From: Nemertoderma westbladi
Taxonomy: Eukaryota; Xenacoelomorpha; Nemertodermatida; Nemertodermatidae
Assembly: GCA_032718475.1 (NCBI GenBank)
Contig: JAUCBJ010007177.1
Coordinates: forward strand, 62,001-126,000
Direction of reading: 5' to 3'
Length of the DNA stretch: 64,000 bases
Shown: piece by piece, positions 36,201 through 50,629 of the stretch
Position numbering within the stretch: position 1 is the first letter of the stretch
How the letters are laid out: each line of letters begins with the position of its first letter
Program-made: the position numbers and the translations under genes
Notes under the pieces: model-generated
What the model saw: only the letters and a program-made list of their open reading frames with translations
Databases searched by the model: none
What the model was told of the DNA's origin: nothing

Positions 36201-39200
36201 GGTGGTTCAGTAAACTAACCTGACACCACTTATAGACGAGTAGTGGCGGTGGTTCAGTAAACTAACCTTCACCACTTATAGACGAGTAGTGGTGGTGGTT
36301 CAGTAAACTAACCTTCACCACTTATAGACGAGTAGTGGCGGTGGTTCAGTAAACTAACCTTCACCACTTATAGCCGAGTAGTTCAGTAAACTAACCTGAC
36401 ACCACTTATAGACGAGTAGTGGTGGTGGTTCAGTAAACTAACCTGACACCACTTATAGACGAGTAGTGGTGGTGGTTCAGTAAACTAACCTAACACAACT
36501 TATAGACGAGTAGTGGTGGTGGTTCAGTAAACTAACCTAACACAACTTATAGACGAGTAGTGGTGGTGGTTCAGTAAACTAACCTACACCACTTATAGCC
36601 GAGTAGTTCAGTAAACTAACCTTCACCACTTATAGACGAGTAGTGGTGGTGGTTCAGTAAACTAACCTTCACCACTTATAGACGAGTAGTGGTGGTGGTT
36701 CAGTAAACTAACCTTCACCACTTATAGACGAGTAGTGGTGGTGGTTCAGTAAACTAACCTTCACCACTTATAGCCGAGTAGTTCAGTAAACTAACCTTCA
36801 CCACTTATAGACGAGTAGTGGTGGTGGTTCAGTAAACTAACCTACACCACTTATAGACGAGTAGTGGCGGTGGTTCAGTAAACTAACCTGACACCACTTA
36901 TAGACGAGTAGCGGCGGTGGTTCAGTAAACTAACCTTCACCACTTATAGACGAGTAGTGGCGGTGGTTCAGTAAACTAACCTTCACCACTTATAGCCGAG
37001 TAGTTCAGTAAACTAACCTTCACCACTTATAGACGAGTAGTGGTGGTGGTTCAGTAAACTAACCTGACACCACTTATAGACGAGTAGTGGCGGTGGTTCA
37101 GTAAACTAACCTACACCACTTATAGACGAGTAGTGGTGGTGGTTCAGTAAACTAACCTTCACCACTTATAGACGAGTAGTGGTGGTGGTTCAGTAAACTA
37201 ACCTAACACCACTTATAGACGAGTAGTGGTGGTGGTTCAGTAAACTAACCTTCACCACTTATAGACGAGTAGTGGCGGTGGTTCAGTAAACTAACCTGAC
37301 ACCACTTATAGACGAGTAGTGGCGGTGGTTCAGTAAACTAACCTTCACCACTTATAGACGAGTAGTGGTGGTGGTTCAGTAAACTAACCTGACACCACTT
37401 ATAGCCGAGTAGTTCAGTAAACTAACCTACACCACTTATAGACGAGTAGTGGTGGTGGTTCAGTAAACTAACCTTCACCACTTATAGACGAGTAGTGGCG
37501 GTGGTTCAGTAAACTAACCTGACACCACTTATAGACGAGTAGTGGTGGTGGTTCAGTAAACTAACCTTCACCACTTATAGACGAGTAGTGGTGGTGGTTC
37601 AGTAAACTAACCTGACACCACTTATAGACGAGTAGTGGTAGTGGTTCAGTAAACTAACCTTCACCACTTATAGACGAGTAGTGGCGGTGGTTCAGTAAAC
37701 TAACCTGACACCACTTATAGACGAGTAGTGGCGGTGGTTCAGTAAACTAACCTTCACCACTTATAGACGAGTAGTGGCGGTGGTTCAGTAAACTAACCTG
37801 ACACCACTTATAGACGAGTAGTGGCGGTGGTTCAGTAAACTAACCTTCACCACTTATAGACGAGTAGTGGTGGTGGTTCAGTAAACTAACCTGACACCAC
37901 TTATAGCCGAGTAGTTCAGTAAACTAACCTTCACCACTTATAGACGAGTAGTGGTGGTGGTTCAGTAAACTAACCTAACACCACTTATAGACGAGTAGTG
38001 GTGGTGGTTCAGTAAACTAACCTTCACCACTTATAGACGAGTAGTGGCGGTGGTTCAGTAAACTAACCTGACACCACTTATAGACGAGTAGTGGCGGTGG
38101 TTCAGTAAACTAACCTTCACCACTTATAGACGAGTAGTGGTGGTGGTTCAGTAAACTAACCTGACACCACTTATAGCCGAGTAGTTCAGTAAACTAACCT
38201 ACACCACTTATAGACGAGTAGTGGTGGTGGTTCAGTAAACTAACCTTCACCACTTATAGACGAGTAGTGGTGGTGGTTCAGTAAACTAACTTGACACCAC
38301 TTATAGACGAGTAGTGGTGGTGGTTCAGTAAACTAACCTGACACCACTTATAGACGAGTAGTGGCGGTGGTTCAGTAAACTAACCTGACACCACTTATAG
38401 ACGAGTAGTGGTGGTGGTTCAGTAAACTAACCTTCACCACTTATAGACGAGTAGTGGTGGTGGTTCAGTAAACTAACCTGACACCACTTATAGACGAGTA
38501 GTGGTAGTGGTTCAGTAAACTAACCTACACCACTTATAGACGAGTAGTGGTGGTGGTTCAGTAAACTAACCTTCACCACTTATAGACGAGTAGTAGTGGT
38601 GGTTCAGTAAACTAACCTGACACCACTTATAGACGAGTAGTGGCGGTGGTTCAGTAAACTAACCTTCACCACTTATAGACGAGTAGTGGTGGTGGTTCAG
38701 TAAACTAACCTTCACCACTTATAGACGAGTAGTGGTGGTGGTTCAGTAAACTAACCTGACACCACTTATAGACGAGTAGTGGCGGTGGTTCAGTAAACTA
38801 ACCTTCACCACTTATAGACGAGTAGTGGTGGTGGTTCAGTAAACTAACCTGACACCACTTATAGACGAGTAGTGGTGGTGGTTCAGTAAACTAACCTTCA
38901 CCACTTATAGCCGAGTAGTTCAGTAAACTAACCTGACACCACTTATAGACGAGTAGTGGTGGTGGTTCAGTAAACTAACCTGACACCACTTATAGACGAG
39001 TAGTGGTGGTGGTTCAGTAAACTAACCTGACACCACTTATAGCCGAGTAGTTCAGTAAACTAACCTACACCACTTATAGACGAGTAGTGGTGGTGGTTCA
39101 GTAAACTAACCTTCACCACTTATAGACGAGTAGTGGTGGTGGTTCAGTAAACTAACCTTCACCACTTATAGACGAGTAGTGGTGGTGGTTCAGTAAACTA

Positions 39201-40859
39201 ACCTGACACCACTTATAGACGAGTAGTGGTGGTGGTTCAGTAAACTAACCTTCACCACTTATAGACGAGTAGTGGTGGTGGTTCAGTAAACTAACTTGAC
39301 ACCACTTATAGACGAGTAGTGGTGGTGGTTCAGTAAACTAACCTTCACCACTTATAGCCGAGTAGTGGTGGTGGTTCAGTAAACTAACCTGACACCACTT
39401 ATAGACGAGTAGTGGTGGTGGTTCAGTAAACTAACCTGACACCACTTATAGACGAGTAGTGGTGGTGGTTCAGTAAACTAACCTTCACCACTTATAGACG
39501 AGTAGTGGCGGTGGTTCAGTAAACTAACCTTCACCACTTATAGCCGAGTAGTTCAGTAAACTAACCTTCACCACTTATAGACGAGTAGTTCAGTAAACTA
39601 ACCTTCACCACTTATAGACGAGTAGTGGTGGTGGTTCAGTAAACTAACCTTCACCACTTATAGCCGAGTAGTTCAGTAAACTAACCTTCACCACTTATAG
39701 ACGAGTAGTGGTGGTGGTTCAGTAAACTAACCTTCACCACTTATAGACGAGTAGTGGTGGTGGTTCAGTAAACTAACCTTCACCACTTATAGCCGAGTAG
39801 TTCAGTAAACTAACCTTCACCACTTATAGACGAGTAGTTCAGTAAACTAACCTTCACCACTTATAGACGAGTAGTGGTGGTGGTTCAGTAAACTAACCTT
39901 CACCACTTATAGCCGAGTAGTTCAGTAAACTAACCTTCACCACTTATAGACGAGTAGTGGTGGTGGTTCAGTAAACTAACCTTCACCACTTATAGACGAG
40001 TAGTGGCGGTGGTTCAGTAAACTAACCTTCACCACTTATAGCCGAGTAGTGGCGGTGGTTCAGTAAACTAACCTGACACCACTTATAGCCGAGTAGTTCA
40101 GTAAACTAACCTGACACCACTTATAGACGAGTAGTGGTGGTGGTTCAGTAAACTAACCTGACACCACTTATAGACGAGTAGTGGTGGTGGTTCAGTAAAC
40201 TAACCTGACACCACTTATAGACGAGTAGTGGTGGTGGTTCAGTAAACTAACCTGACACCACTTATAGACGAGTAGTGGTGGTGGTTCAGTAAACTAACCT
40301 GACACCACTTATAGCCGAGTAGTTCAGTAAACTAACCTTCACCACTTATAGACGAGTAGTGGCGGTGGTTCAGTAAACTAACCTGACACCACTTATAGAC
40401 GAGTAGTGGTGGTGGTTCAGTAAACTAACCTGACACCACTTATAGACGAGTAGTGGTGGTGGTTCAGTAAACTAACCTTCACCACTTATAGCCGAGTAGT
40501 TCAGTAAACTAACCTTCACCACTTATAGACGAGTAGTGGCGGTGGTTCAGTAAACTAACCTGACACCACTTATAGACGAGTAGTGGTGGTGGTTCAGTAA
40601 ACTAACCTGACACCACTTATAGACGAGTAGTGGTGGTGGTTCAGTAAACTAACCTGACACCACTTATAGACGAGTAGTGGTGGTGGTTCAGTAAACTAAC
40701 CTGACACCACTTATAGCCGAGTAGTTCAGTAAACTAACCTTCACCACTTATAGACGAGTAGTGGCGGTGGTTCAGTAAACTAACCTTCACCACTTATAGA
40801 CGAGTAGTGGCGGTGGTTCAGTAAACTAACCTTCACCACTTATAGACGAGTAGTGGCGG

Positions 40860-41175
40860 TGGTTCAGTAAACTAACCACCACCACTAATAGACGAGTAGT
40901 GGCGGTGGTTCAGTAAACTAACCTTCACCACTTATAGACGAGTAGTGGCGGTGGTTCAGTAAACTAACCACCACCACTAATAGACGAGTAGTGGCGGTGG
41001 TTCAGTAAACTAACCTTCACCACTTATAGACGAGTAGTGGCGGTGGTTCAGTAAACTAACCTTCACCACTTATAGACGAGTAGTGGCGGTGGTTCAGTAA
41101 ACTAACCACCACCACTAATAGACGAGTAGTGGCGGTGGTTCAGTAAACTAACCACCACCACTAATAGACGAGTAG
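40860..41175. repeat. Local cluster of an ACCACCACCACTAATAG satellite variant
   Basis: Four units near 40875, 40968, 41103 and 41148 read AACCACCACCACTAATAGAC instead of AACCTTCACCACTTATAGAC. I saw this variant only here, so it is a recent local expansion. Confidence 0.85.
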
Positions 41176-44100
41176 TGGTGGTGGTTCAGTAAACTAACCT
41201 TCACCACTTATAGCCGAGTAGTTCAGTAAACTAACCTTCACCACTTATAGACGAGTAGTGGTGGTGGTTCAGTAAACTAACCTGACACCACTTATAGACG
41301 AGTAGTGGCGGTGGTTCAGTAAACTAACCTGACACCACTTATAGACGAGTAGTGGTGGTGGTTCAGTAAACTAACCTTCACCACTTATAGACGAGTAGTT
41401 CAGTAAACTAACCTTCACCACTTATAGACGAGTAGTGGTGGTGGTTCAGTAAACTAACCTTCACCACTTATAGCCGAGTAGTTCAGTAAACTAACCTTCA
41501 CCACTTATAGACGAGTAGTGGTGGTGGTTCAGTAAACTAACCTGACACCACTTATAGACGAGTAGTGGCGGTGGTTCAGTAAACTAACCTGACACCACTT
41601 ATAGACGAGTAGTGGTGGTGGTTCAGTAAACTAACCTTCACCACTTATAGCCGAGTAGTTCAGTAAACTAACCTTCACCACTTATAGACGAGTAGTGGCG
41701 GTGGTTCAGTAAACTAACCTGACACCACTTATAGACGAGTAGTGGTGGTGGTTCAGTAAACTAACCTTCACCACTTATAGACGAGTAGTTCAGTAAACTA
41801 ACCTTCACCACTTATAGACGAGTAGTGGTGGTGGTTCAGTAAACTAACCTTCACCACTTATAGACGAGTAGTGGTGGTGGTTCAGTAAACTAACCTGACA
41901 CCACTTATAGACGAGTAGTGGCGGTGGTTCAGTAAACTAACCCGACACCACTTATAGACGAGTAGTGGTGGTGGTTCAGTAAACTAACCTTCACCACTTA
42001 TAGACGAGTAGTGGCGGTGGTTCAGTAAACTAACCTGACACCACTTATAGACGAGTAGTGGTGGTGGTTCAGTAAACTAACCTTCACCACTTATAGACGA
42101 GTAGTGGTGGTGGTTCAGTAAACTAACCTTCACCACTTATAGCCGAGTAGTTCAGTAAACTAACCTGACACCACTTATAGACGAGTAGTGGTGGTGGTTC
42201 AGTAAACTAACCTGACACCACTTATAGACGAATAGTGGTGGTGGTTCAGTAAACTAACCTTCACCACTTATAGACGAGTAGTGGTGGTGGTTCAGTAAAC
42301 TAACATGACACCACTTATAGCCGAGTAGTTCAGTAAACTAACCTGACACCACTTATAGACGAGTAGTGGTGGTGGTTTAGTAAACTAACCTTCACCACTT
42401 ATAGACGAGTAGTGGTGGTGGTTCAGTAAACTAACATGACACCACTTATAGCCGAGTAGTTCAGTAAACTAACCTGACACCACTTATAGACGAGTAGTGG
42501 TGGTGGTTTAGTAAACTAACCTTCACCACTTATAGACGAGTAGTGGTGGTGGTTCAGTAAACTAACCTTCACCACTTATAGACGAGTAGTGGTGGTGGTT
42601 CAGTAAACTAACCTTCACCACTTATAGACGAGTAGTGGTGGTGGTTCAGTAAACTAACCTGACACCACTTATAGACGAGTAGTGGTGGTGGTTCAGTAAA
42701 CTAACCTTCACCACTTATAGCCGAGTAGTTCAGTAAACTAACCTGACACCACTTATAGACGAGTAGTGGTGGTGGTTCAGTAAACTAACCTACACCACTT
42801 ATAGACGAGTAGTGGTGGTGGTTCAGTAAACTAACCTACACCACTTATAGACGAGTAGTGGTGGTGGTTCAGTAAACTAACCTGACACCACTTATAGACG
42901 AGTAGTGGTGGTAGTTCAGTAAACTAACCTGACACCACTTATAGACGAGTAGTTCAGTAAACTAACCTTCACCACTTATAGACGAGTAGTGGTGGTGGTT
43001 CAGTAAACTAACCTTCACCACTTATAGACGAGTAGTGGTGGTGGTTCAGTAAACTAACCTTCACCACTTATAGACGAGTAGTGGTGGTGGTTCAGTAAAC
43101 TAACCTGACACCACTTATAGACGAGTAGTGGTGGTGGTTTAGTAAACTAACCTACACCACTTATAGACGAGTAGTGGTGGTGGTTCAGTAAACTAACCTA
43201 CACCACTTATAGACGAGTAGTGGTGGTGGTTCAGTAAACTAACCTACACCACTTATAGACGAGTAGTGGCGGTGGTTCAGTAAACTAACCTTCACCACTT
43301 ATAGACGAGTAGTGGTGGTGGTTCAGTAAACTAACCTTCACCACTTATAGACGAGTAGTGGCGGTGGTTCAGTAAACTAACCTTCACCACTTATAGACGA
43401 GTAGTGGTGGTGGTTCAGTAAACTAACCTTCACCACTTATAGACGAGTAGTGGCGGTGGTTCAGTAAACTAACCTTCACCACTTATAGACGAGTAGTGGT
43501 GGTGGTTCAGTAAACTAACCTTCACCACTTATAGACGAGTAGTGGCGGTGGTTCAGTAAACTAACCTACACCACTTATAGACGAGTAGTGGTGGTGGTTC
43601 AGTAAACTAACCTACACCACTTATAGACGAGTAGTGGCGGTGGTTCAGTAAACTAACCTTCACCACTTATAGACGAGTAGTGGTGGTGGTTCAGTAAACT
43701 AACCTTCACCACTTATAGACGAGTAGTGGCGGTGGTTCAGTAAACTAACCTTCACCACTTATAGACGAGTAGTGGCGGTGGTTCAGTAAACTAACCTGAC
43801 ACCACTTATAGACGAGTAGTGGTGGTGGTTCAGTAAACTAACCTAACACCACTTATAGACGAGTAGTGGTGGTGGTTCAGTAAACTAACCTGATACCACT
43901 TATAGCCGAGTAGTGGCGGTGGTTCAGTAAACTAACCTTCACCACTTATAGACGAGTAGTGGTGGTGGTTCAGTAAACTAACCTTCACCACTTATAGACG
44001 AGTAGTGGCGGTGGTTCAGTAAACTAACCTACACCACTTATAGACGAGTAGTGGTGGTGGTTCAGTAAACTAACCTACACCACTTATAGACGAGTAGTGG

Positions 44101-47100
44101 CGGTGGTTCAGTAAACTAACCTTCACCACTTATAGACGAGTAGTGGTGGTGGTTCAGTAAACTAACCTTCACCACTTATAGACGAGTAGTGGCGGTGGTT
44201 CAGTAAACTAACCTACACCACTTATAGACGAGTAGTGGTGGTGGTTCAGTAAACTAACCTACACCACTTATAGACGAGTAGTGGCGGTGGTTCAGTAAAC
44301 TAACCTTCACCACTTATAGCCGAGTAGTTCAGTAAACTAACCTGACACCACTTATAGACGAGTAGTGGTGGTGGTTCAGTAAACTAACCTAACACCACTT
44401 ATAGACGAGTAGTGGTGGTGGTTCAGTAAACTAACCTTCACCACTTATAGACGAGTAGTGGTGGTGGTTCAGTAAACTAACCTTCACCACTTATAGACGA
44501 GTAGTGGCGGTGGTTCAGTAAACTAACCTTCACCACTTATAGACGAGTAGTGGTGGTGGTTCAGTAAACTAACCTTCACCACTTATAGACGAGTAGTGGC
44601 GGTGGTTCAGTAAACTAACCTTCACCACTTATAGACGAGTAGTGGCGGTGGTTCAGTAAACTAACCTGACACCACTTATAGACGAGTAGTGGTGGTGGTT
44701 CAGTAAACTAACCTAACACCACTTATAGACGAGTAGTGGTGGTGGTTCAGTAAACTAACCTGATACCACTTATAGCCGAGTAGTGGCGGTGGTTCAGTAA
44801 ACTAACCTTCACCACTTATAGACGAGTAGTGGTGGTGGTTCAGTAAACTAACCTTCACCACTTATAGACGAGTAGTGGCGGTGGTTCAGTAAACTAACCT
44901 ACACCACTTATAGACGAGTAGTGGTGGTGGTTCAGTAAACTAACCTACACCACTTATAGACGAGTAGTGGCGGTGGTTCAGTAAACTAACCTTCACCACT
45001 TATAGACGAGTAGTGGTGGTGGTTCAGTAAACTAACCTTCACCACTTATAGACGAGTAGTGGCGGTGGTTCAGTAAACTAACCTACACCACTTATAGACG
45101 AGTAGTGGTGGTGGTTCAGTAAACTAACCTACACCACTTATAGACGAGTAGTGGCGGTGGTTCAGTAAACTAACCTTCACCACTTATAGCCGAGTAGTTC
45201 AGTAAACTAACCTGACACCACTTATAGACGAGTAGTGGTGGTGGTTCAGTAAACTAACCTAACACCACTTATAGACGAGTAGTGGTGGTGGTTCAGTAAA
45301 CTAACCTGATACCACTTATAGCCGAGTAGTGGCGGTGGTTCAGTAAACTAACCTTCACCACTTATAGACGAGTAGTGGTGGTGGTTCAGTAAACTAACCT
45401 TCACCACTTATAGACGAGTAGTGGCGGTGGTTCAGTAAACTAACCTACACCACTTATAGACGAGTAGTGGTGGTGGTTCAGTAAACTAACCTACACCACT
45501 TATAGACGAGTAGTGGCGGTGGTTCAGTAAACTAACCTTCACCACTTATAGACGAGTAGTGGTGGTGGTTCAGTAAACTAACCTTCACCACTTATAGACG
45601 AGTAGTGGCGGTGGTTCAGTAAACTAACTTGACACCACTTATAGACGAGTAGCGGTGGTGGTTCAGTAAACTAACCTTCACCACTTATAGCCGAGTAGTG
45701 GTGGTGGTTTAGTAAACTAACCTACACCACTTATAGACGAGTAGTGGTGGTGGTTCAGTAAACTAACCTGACACCACTTATAGACGAGTAGTGGTGGTGG
45801 TTCAGTAAACTAACCTACACCACTTATAGACGAGTAGTGGCGGTGGTTCAGTAAACTAACCTGACACCACTTATAGACGAGTAGTGGTGGTGGTTCAGTA
45901 AACTAACCTGACACCACTTATAGCCGAGTAGTGGTGGTGGTTCAGTAAACTAACCTGACACCACTTATAGCCGAGTAGTTCAGTAAACTAACCTACACCA
46001 CTTATAGACGAGTAGTGGCGGTGGTTCAGTAAACTAACCTGACACCACTTATAGACGAGTAGTGGTGGTGGTTCAGTAAACTAACCTGACACCACTTATA
46101 GACGAGTAGTGGTGGTGGTTCAGTAAACTAACCTTCACCACTTATAGACGAGTAGTGGTGGTGGTTCAGTAAACTAACCTGACACCACTTATAGACGAGT
46201 AGTGGTAGTGGTTCAGTAAACTAACCTTCACCACTTATAGCCGAGTAGTTCAGTAAACTAACCTTCACCACTTATAGACGAGTAGTAGTGGTGGTTCAGT
46301 AAACTAACCTTCACCACTTATAGACGAGTAGTGGTGGTGGTTCAGTAAACTAACCTTCACCACTTATAGCCGAGTAGTGGTGGTGGTTCAGTAAACTAAC
46401 CTGACACCACTTATAGCCGAGTAGTGGTGGTGGTTCAGTAAACTAACCTTCACCACTTATAGCCGAGTAGTGGTGGTGGTTCAGTAAACTAACCTGACAC
46501 CACTTATAGACGAGTAGTGGTGGTGGTTCAGTAAACTAACCTGACACCACTTATAGCCGAGTAGTGGTGGTGGTTCAGTAAACTAACCTTCACCACTTAT
46601 AGCCGAGTAGTTCAGTAAACTAACCTTCACCACTTATAGACGAGTAGTGGTGGTGGTTCAGTAAACTAACCTTCACCACTTATAGACGAGTAGTGGCGGT
46701 GGTTCAGTAAACTAACCTGACACCACTTATAGACGAGTAGTGGTGGTGGTTCAGTAAACTAACCTTCACCACTTATAGCCGAGTAGTGGCGGTGGTTCAG
46801 TAAACTAACCTGACACCACTTATAGACGAGTAGTGGTGGTGGTTCAGTAAACTAACCTTCACCACTTATAGCCGAGTAGTGGTGGTGGTTCAGTAAACTA
46901 ACCTGACACCACTTATAGCCGAGTAGTGGTGGTGGTTCAGTAAACTAACCTGACACCACTTATAGACGAGTAGTGGTGGTGGTTCAGTAAACTAACCTTC
47001 ACTACTTATAGACGAGTAGTGGTGGAGGTTCAGTAAACTAACTTGACACCACTTATAGACGAGTAGTGGTGGTGGTTCAGTAAACTAACCTGACACCACT

Positions 47101-50100
47101 TATAGACGAGTAGTGGTGGTGGTTCAGTAAACTAACCTTCACCACTTATAGACGAGTAGTGGTGGTGGTTCAGTAAACTAACCTGACACCACTTATAGAC
47201 GAGTAGTGGTGGTGGTTCAGTAAACTAACCTTCACCACTTATAGCCGAGTAGTGGTGGTGGTTCAGTAAACTAACCTGACACCACTTATAGACGAGTAGT
47301 GGTGGTGGTTCAGTAAACTAACCTTCACTACTTATAGACGAGTAGTGGTGGAGGTTCAGTAAACTAACTTGACACCACTTATAGACGAGTAGTGGTGGTG
47401 GTTCAGTAAACTAACCTGACACCACTTATAGACGAGTAGTGGTGGTGGTTCAGTAAACTAACCTTCACCACTTATAGACGAGTAGTGGTGGTGGTTCAGT
47501 AAACTAACCTACACCACTTATAGACGAGTAGTGGCGGTGGTTCAGTAAACTAACCTGACACCACTTATAGACGAGTAGTGGTGGTGGTTCAGTAAACTAA
47601 CCTTCACCACTTATAGCCGAGTAGTTCAGTAAACTAACCTTCACCACTTATAGACGAGTAGTGGCGGTGGTTCAGTAAACTAACCTGACACCACTTATAG
47701 ACGAGTAGTGGCGGTGGTTCAGTAAACTAACCTGACACCACTTATAGACGAGTAGTGGTGGTGGTTCAGTAAACTAACCTGACACCACTTATAGACGAGT
47801 AGTGGTGGTGGTTCAGTAAACTAACCTGACACCACTTATAGACGAGTAGTGGTGGTGGTTCAGTAAACTAACCTGACACCACTTATAGACGAGTAGTGGT
47901 GGTGGTTCAGTAAACTAACCTTCACCACTTATAGCCGAGTAGTGGTGGTGGTTCAGTAAACTAACCTGACACCACTTATAGACGAGTAGTGGCGGTGGTT
48001 CAGTAAACTAACCTGACACCACTTATAGACGAGTAGTGGTGGTGTTTCAGTAAACTAACCTGACACCACTTATAGACGAGTAGTGGTGGTGGTTCAGTAA
48101 ACTAACCTGACACCACTTATAGACGAGTAGTGGTGGTGGTTCAGTAAACTAACCTGACACCACTTATAGACGAGTAGTGGTGGTGGTTCAGTAAACTAAC
48201 CTACACCACTTATAGACGAGTAGTGGCGGTGGTTCAGTAAACTAACCTGACACCACTTATAGACGAGTAGTGGTGGTGGTTCAGTAAACTAACCTGACAC
48301 CACTTATAGCCGAGTAGTTCAGTAAACTAACCTGACACCACTTATAGACGAGTAGTGGTGGTGGTTCAGTAAACTAACCTACACCACTTATAGACGAGTA
48401 GTGGCGGTGGTTCAGTAAACTAACCTGACACCACTTATAGACGAGTAGTGGTGGTGGTTCAGTAAACTAACCTGACACCACTTATAGCCGAGTAGTTCAG
48501 TAAACTAACCTGACACCACTTATAGACGAGTAGTGGTGGTGGTTCAGTAAACTAACCTGACACCACTTATAGACGAGTAGTGGCGGTGGTTCAGTAAACT
48601 AACCTGACACCACTTATAGACGAGTAGTGGTGGTGGTTCAGTAAACTAACCTACACCACTTATAGACGAGTAGTGGCGGTGGTTCAGTAAACTAACCTGA
48701 CACCACTTATAGACGAGTAGTGGTGGTGGTTCAGTAAACTAACCTGACACCACTTATAGCCGAGTAGTTCAGTAAACTAACCTGACACCACTTATAGACG
48801 AGTAGTGGTGGTGGTTCAGTAAACTAACCTTCACCACTTATAGACGAGTAGTGGTGGTGGTTCAGTAAACTAACCTTCACCACTTATAGACGAGTAGTGG
48901 CGGTGGTTCAGTAAACTAACCTACACCACTTATAGACGAGTAGTGGCGGTGGTTCAGTAAACTAACCTGACACCACTTATAGACGAGTAGTGGTGGTGGT
49001 TCAGTAAACTAACCTACACCACTTATAGACGAGTAGTGGCGGTGGTTCAGTAAACTAACCTGACACCACTTATAGACGAGTAGTGGTGGTGGTTCAGTAA
49101 ACTAACCTACACCACTTATAGACGAGTAGTGGCGGTGGTTCAGTAAACTAACCTACACCACTTATAGACGAGTAGTGGCGGTGGTTCAGTAAACTAACCT
49201 ACACCACTTATAGACGAGTAGTGGCGGTGGTTCAGTAAACTAACCTGACACCACTTATAGACGAGTAGTTCAGTAAACTAACCTGACACCACTTATAGAC
49301 GAGTAGTGGTGGTGGTTCAGTAAACTAACCTGACACCACTTATAGACGAGTAGTTCAGTAAACTAACCTACACCACTTATAGACGAGTAGTGGCGGTGGT
49401 TCAGTAAACTAACCTGACACCACTTATAGACGAGTAGTGGTGGTGGTTCAGTAAACTAACCTACACCACTTATAGACGAGTAGTGGCGGTGGTTCAGTAA
49501 ACTAACCTACACCACTTATAGACGAGTAGTTCAGTAAACTAACCTGACACCACTTATAGACGAGTAGTGGCGGTGGTTCAGTAAACTAACCTGACACCAC
49601 TTATAGACGAGTAGTGGCGGTGGTTCAGTAAACTAACCTGACACCACTTATAGACGAGTAGTTCAGTAAACTAACCTGACACCACTTATAGACGAGTAGT
49701 TCAGTAAACTAACCTGACACCACTTATAGACGAGTAGTGGTGGTGGTTCAGTAAACTAACCTGACACCACTTATAGACGAGTAGTTCAGTAAACTAACCT
49801 ACACCACTTATAGACGAGTAGTGGCGGTGGTTCAGTAAACTAACCTGACACCACTTATAGACGAGTAGTGGTGGTGGTTCAGTAAACTAACCTACACCAC
49901 TTATAGACGAGTAGTGGCGGTGGTTCAGTAAACTAACCTACACCACTTATAGACGAGTAGTGGCGGTGGTTCAGTAAACTAACCTACACCACTTATAGAC
50001 GAGTAGTGGCGGTGGTTCAGTAAACTAACCTGACACCACTTATAGACGAGTAGTTCAGTAAACTAACCTGACACCACTTATAGACGAGTAGTGGTGGTGG

Positions 50101-50629
50101 TTCAGTAAACTAACCTGACACCACTTATAGACGAGTAGTGGTGGTGGTTCAGTAAACTAACCTGACACCACTTATAGACGAGTAGTTCAGTAAACTAACC
50201 TGACACCACTTATAGACGAGTAGTGGTGGTGGTTCAGTAAACTAACCTGACACCACTTATAGACGAGTAGTGGCGGTGGTTCAGTAAACTAACCTTCACC
50301 ACTTATAGACGAGTAGTGGTGGTGGTTCAGTAAACTAACCTGACACCACTTATAGACGAGTAGTGGCGGTGGTTCAGTAAACTAACCTTCACCACTTATA
50401 GACGAGTAGTGGTAGTGGTTCAGTAAACTAACCTGACACCACTTATAGACGAGTAGTGGTGGTGGTTCAGTAAACTAACCTGACACCACTTATAGACGAG
50501 TAGTGGCGGTGGTTCAGTAAACTAACCTTCACCACTTATAGACGAGTAGTGGTAGTGGTTCAGTAAACTAACCTGACACCACTTATAGACGAGTAGTGGT
50601 GGTGGTTCAGTAAACTAACCTTCACCACT

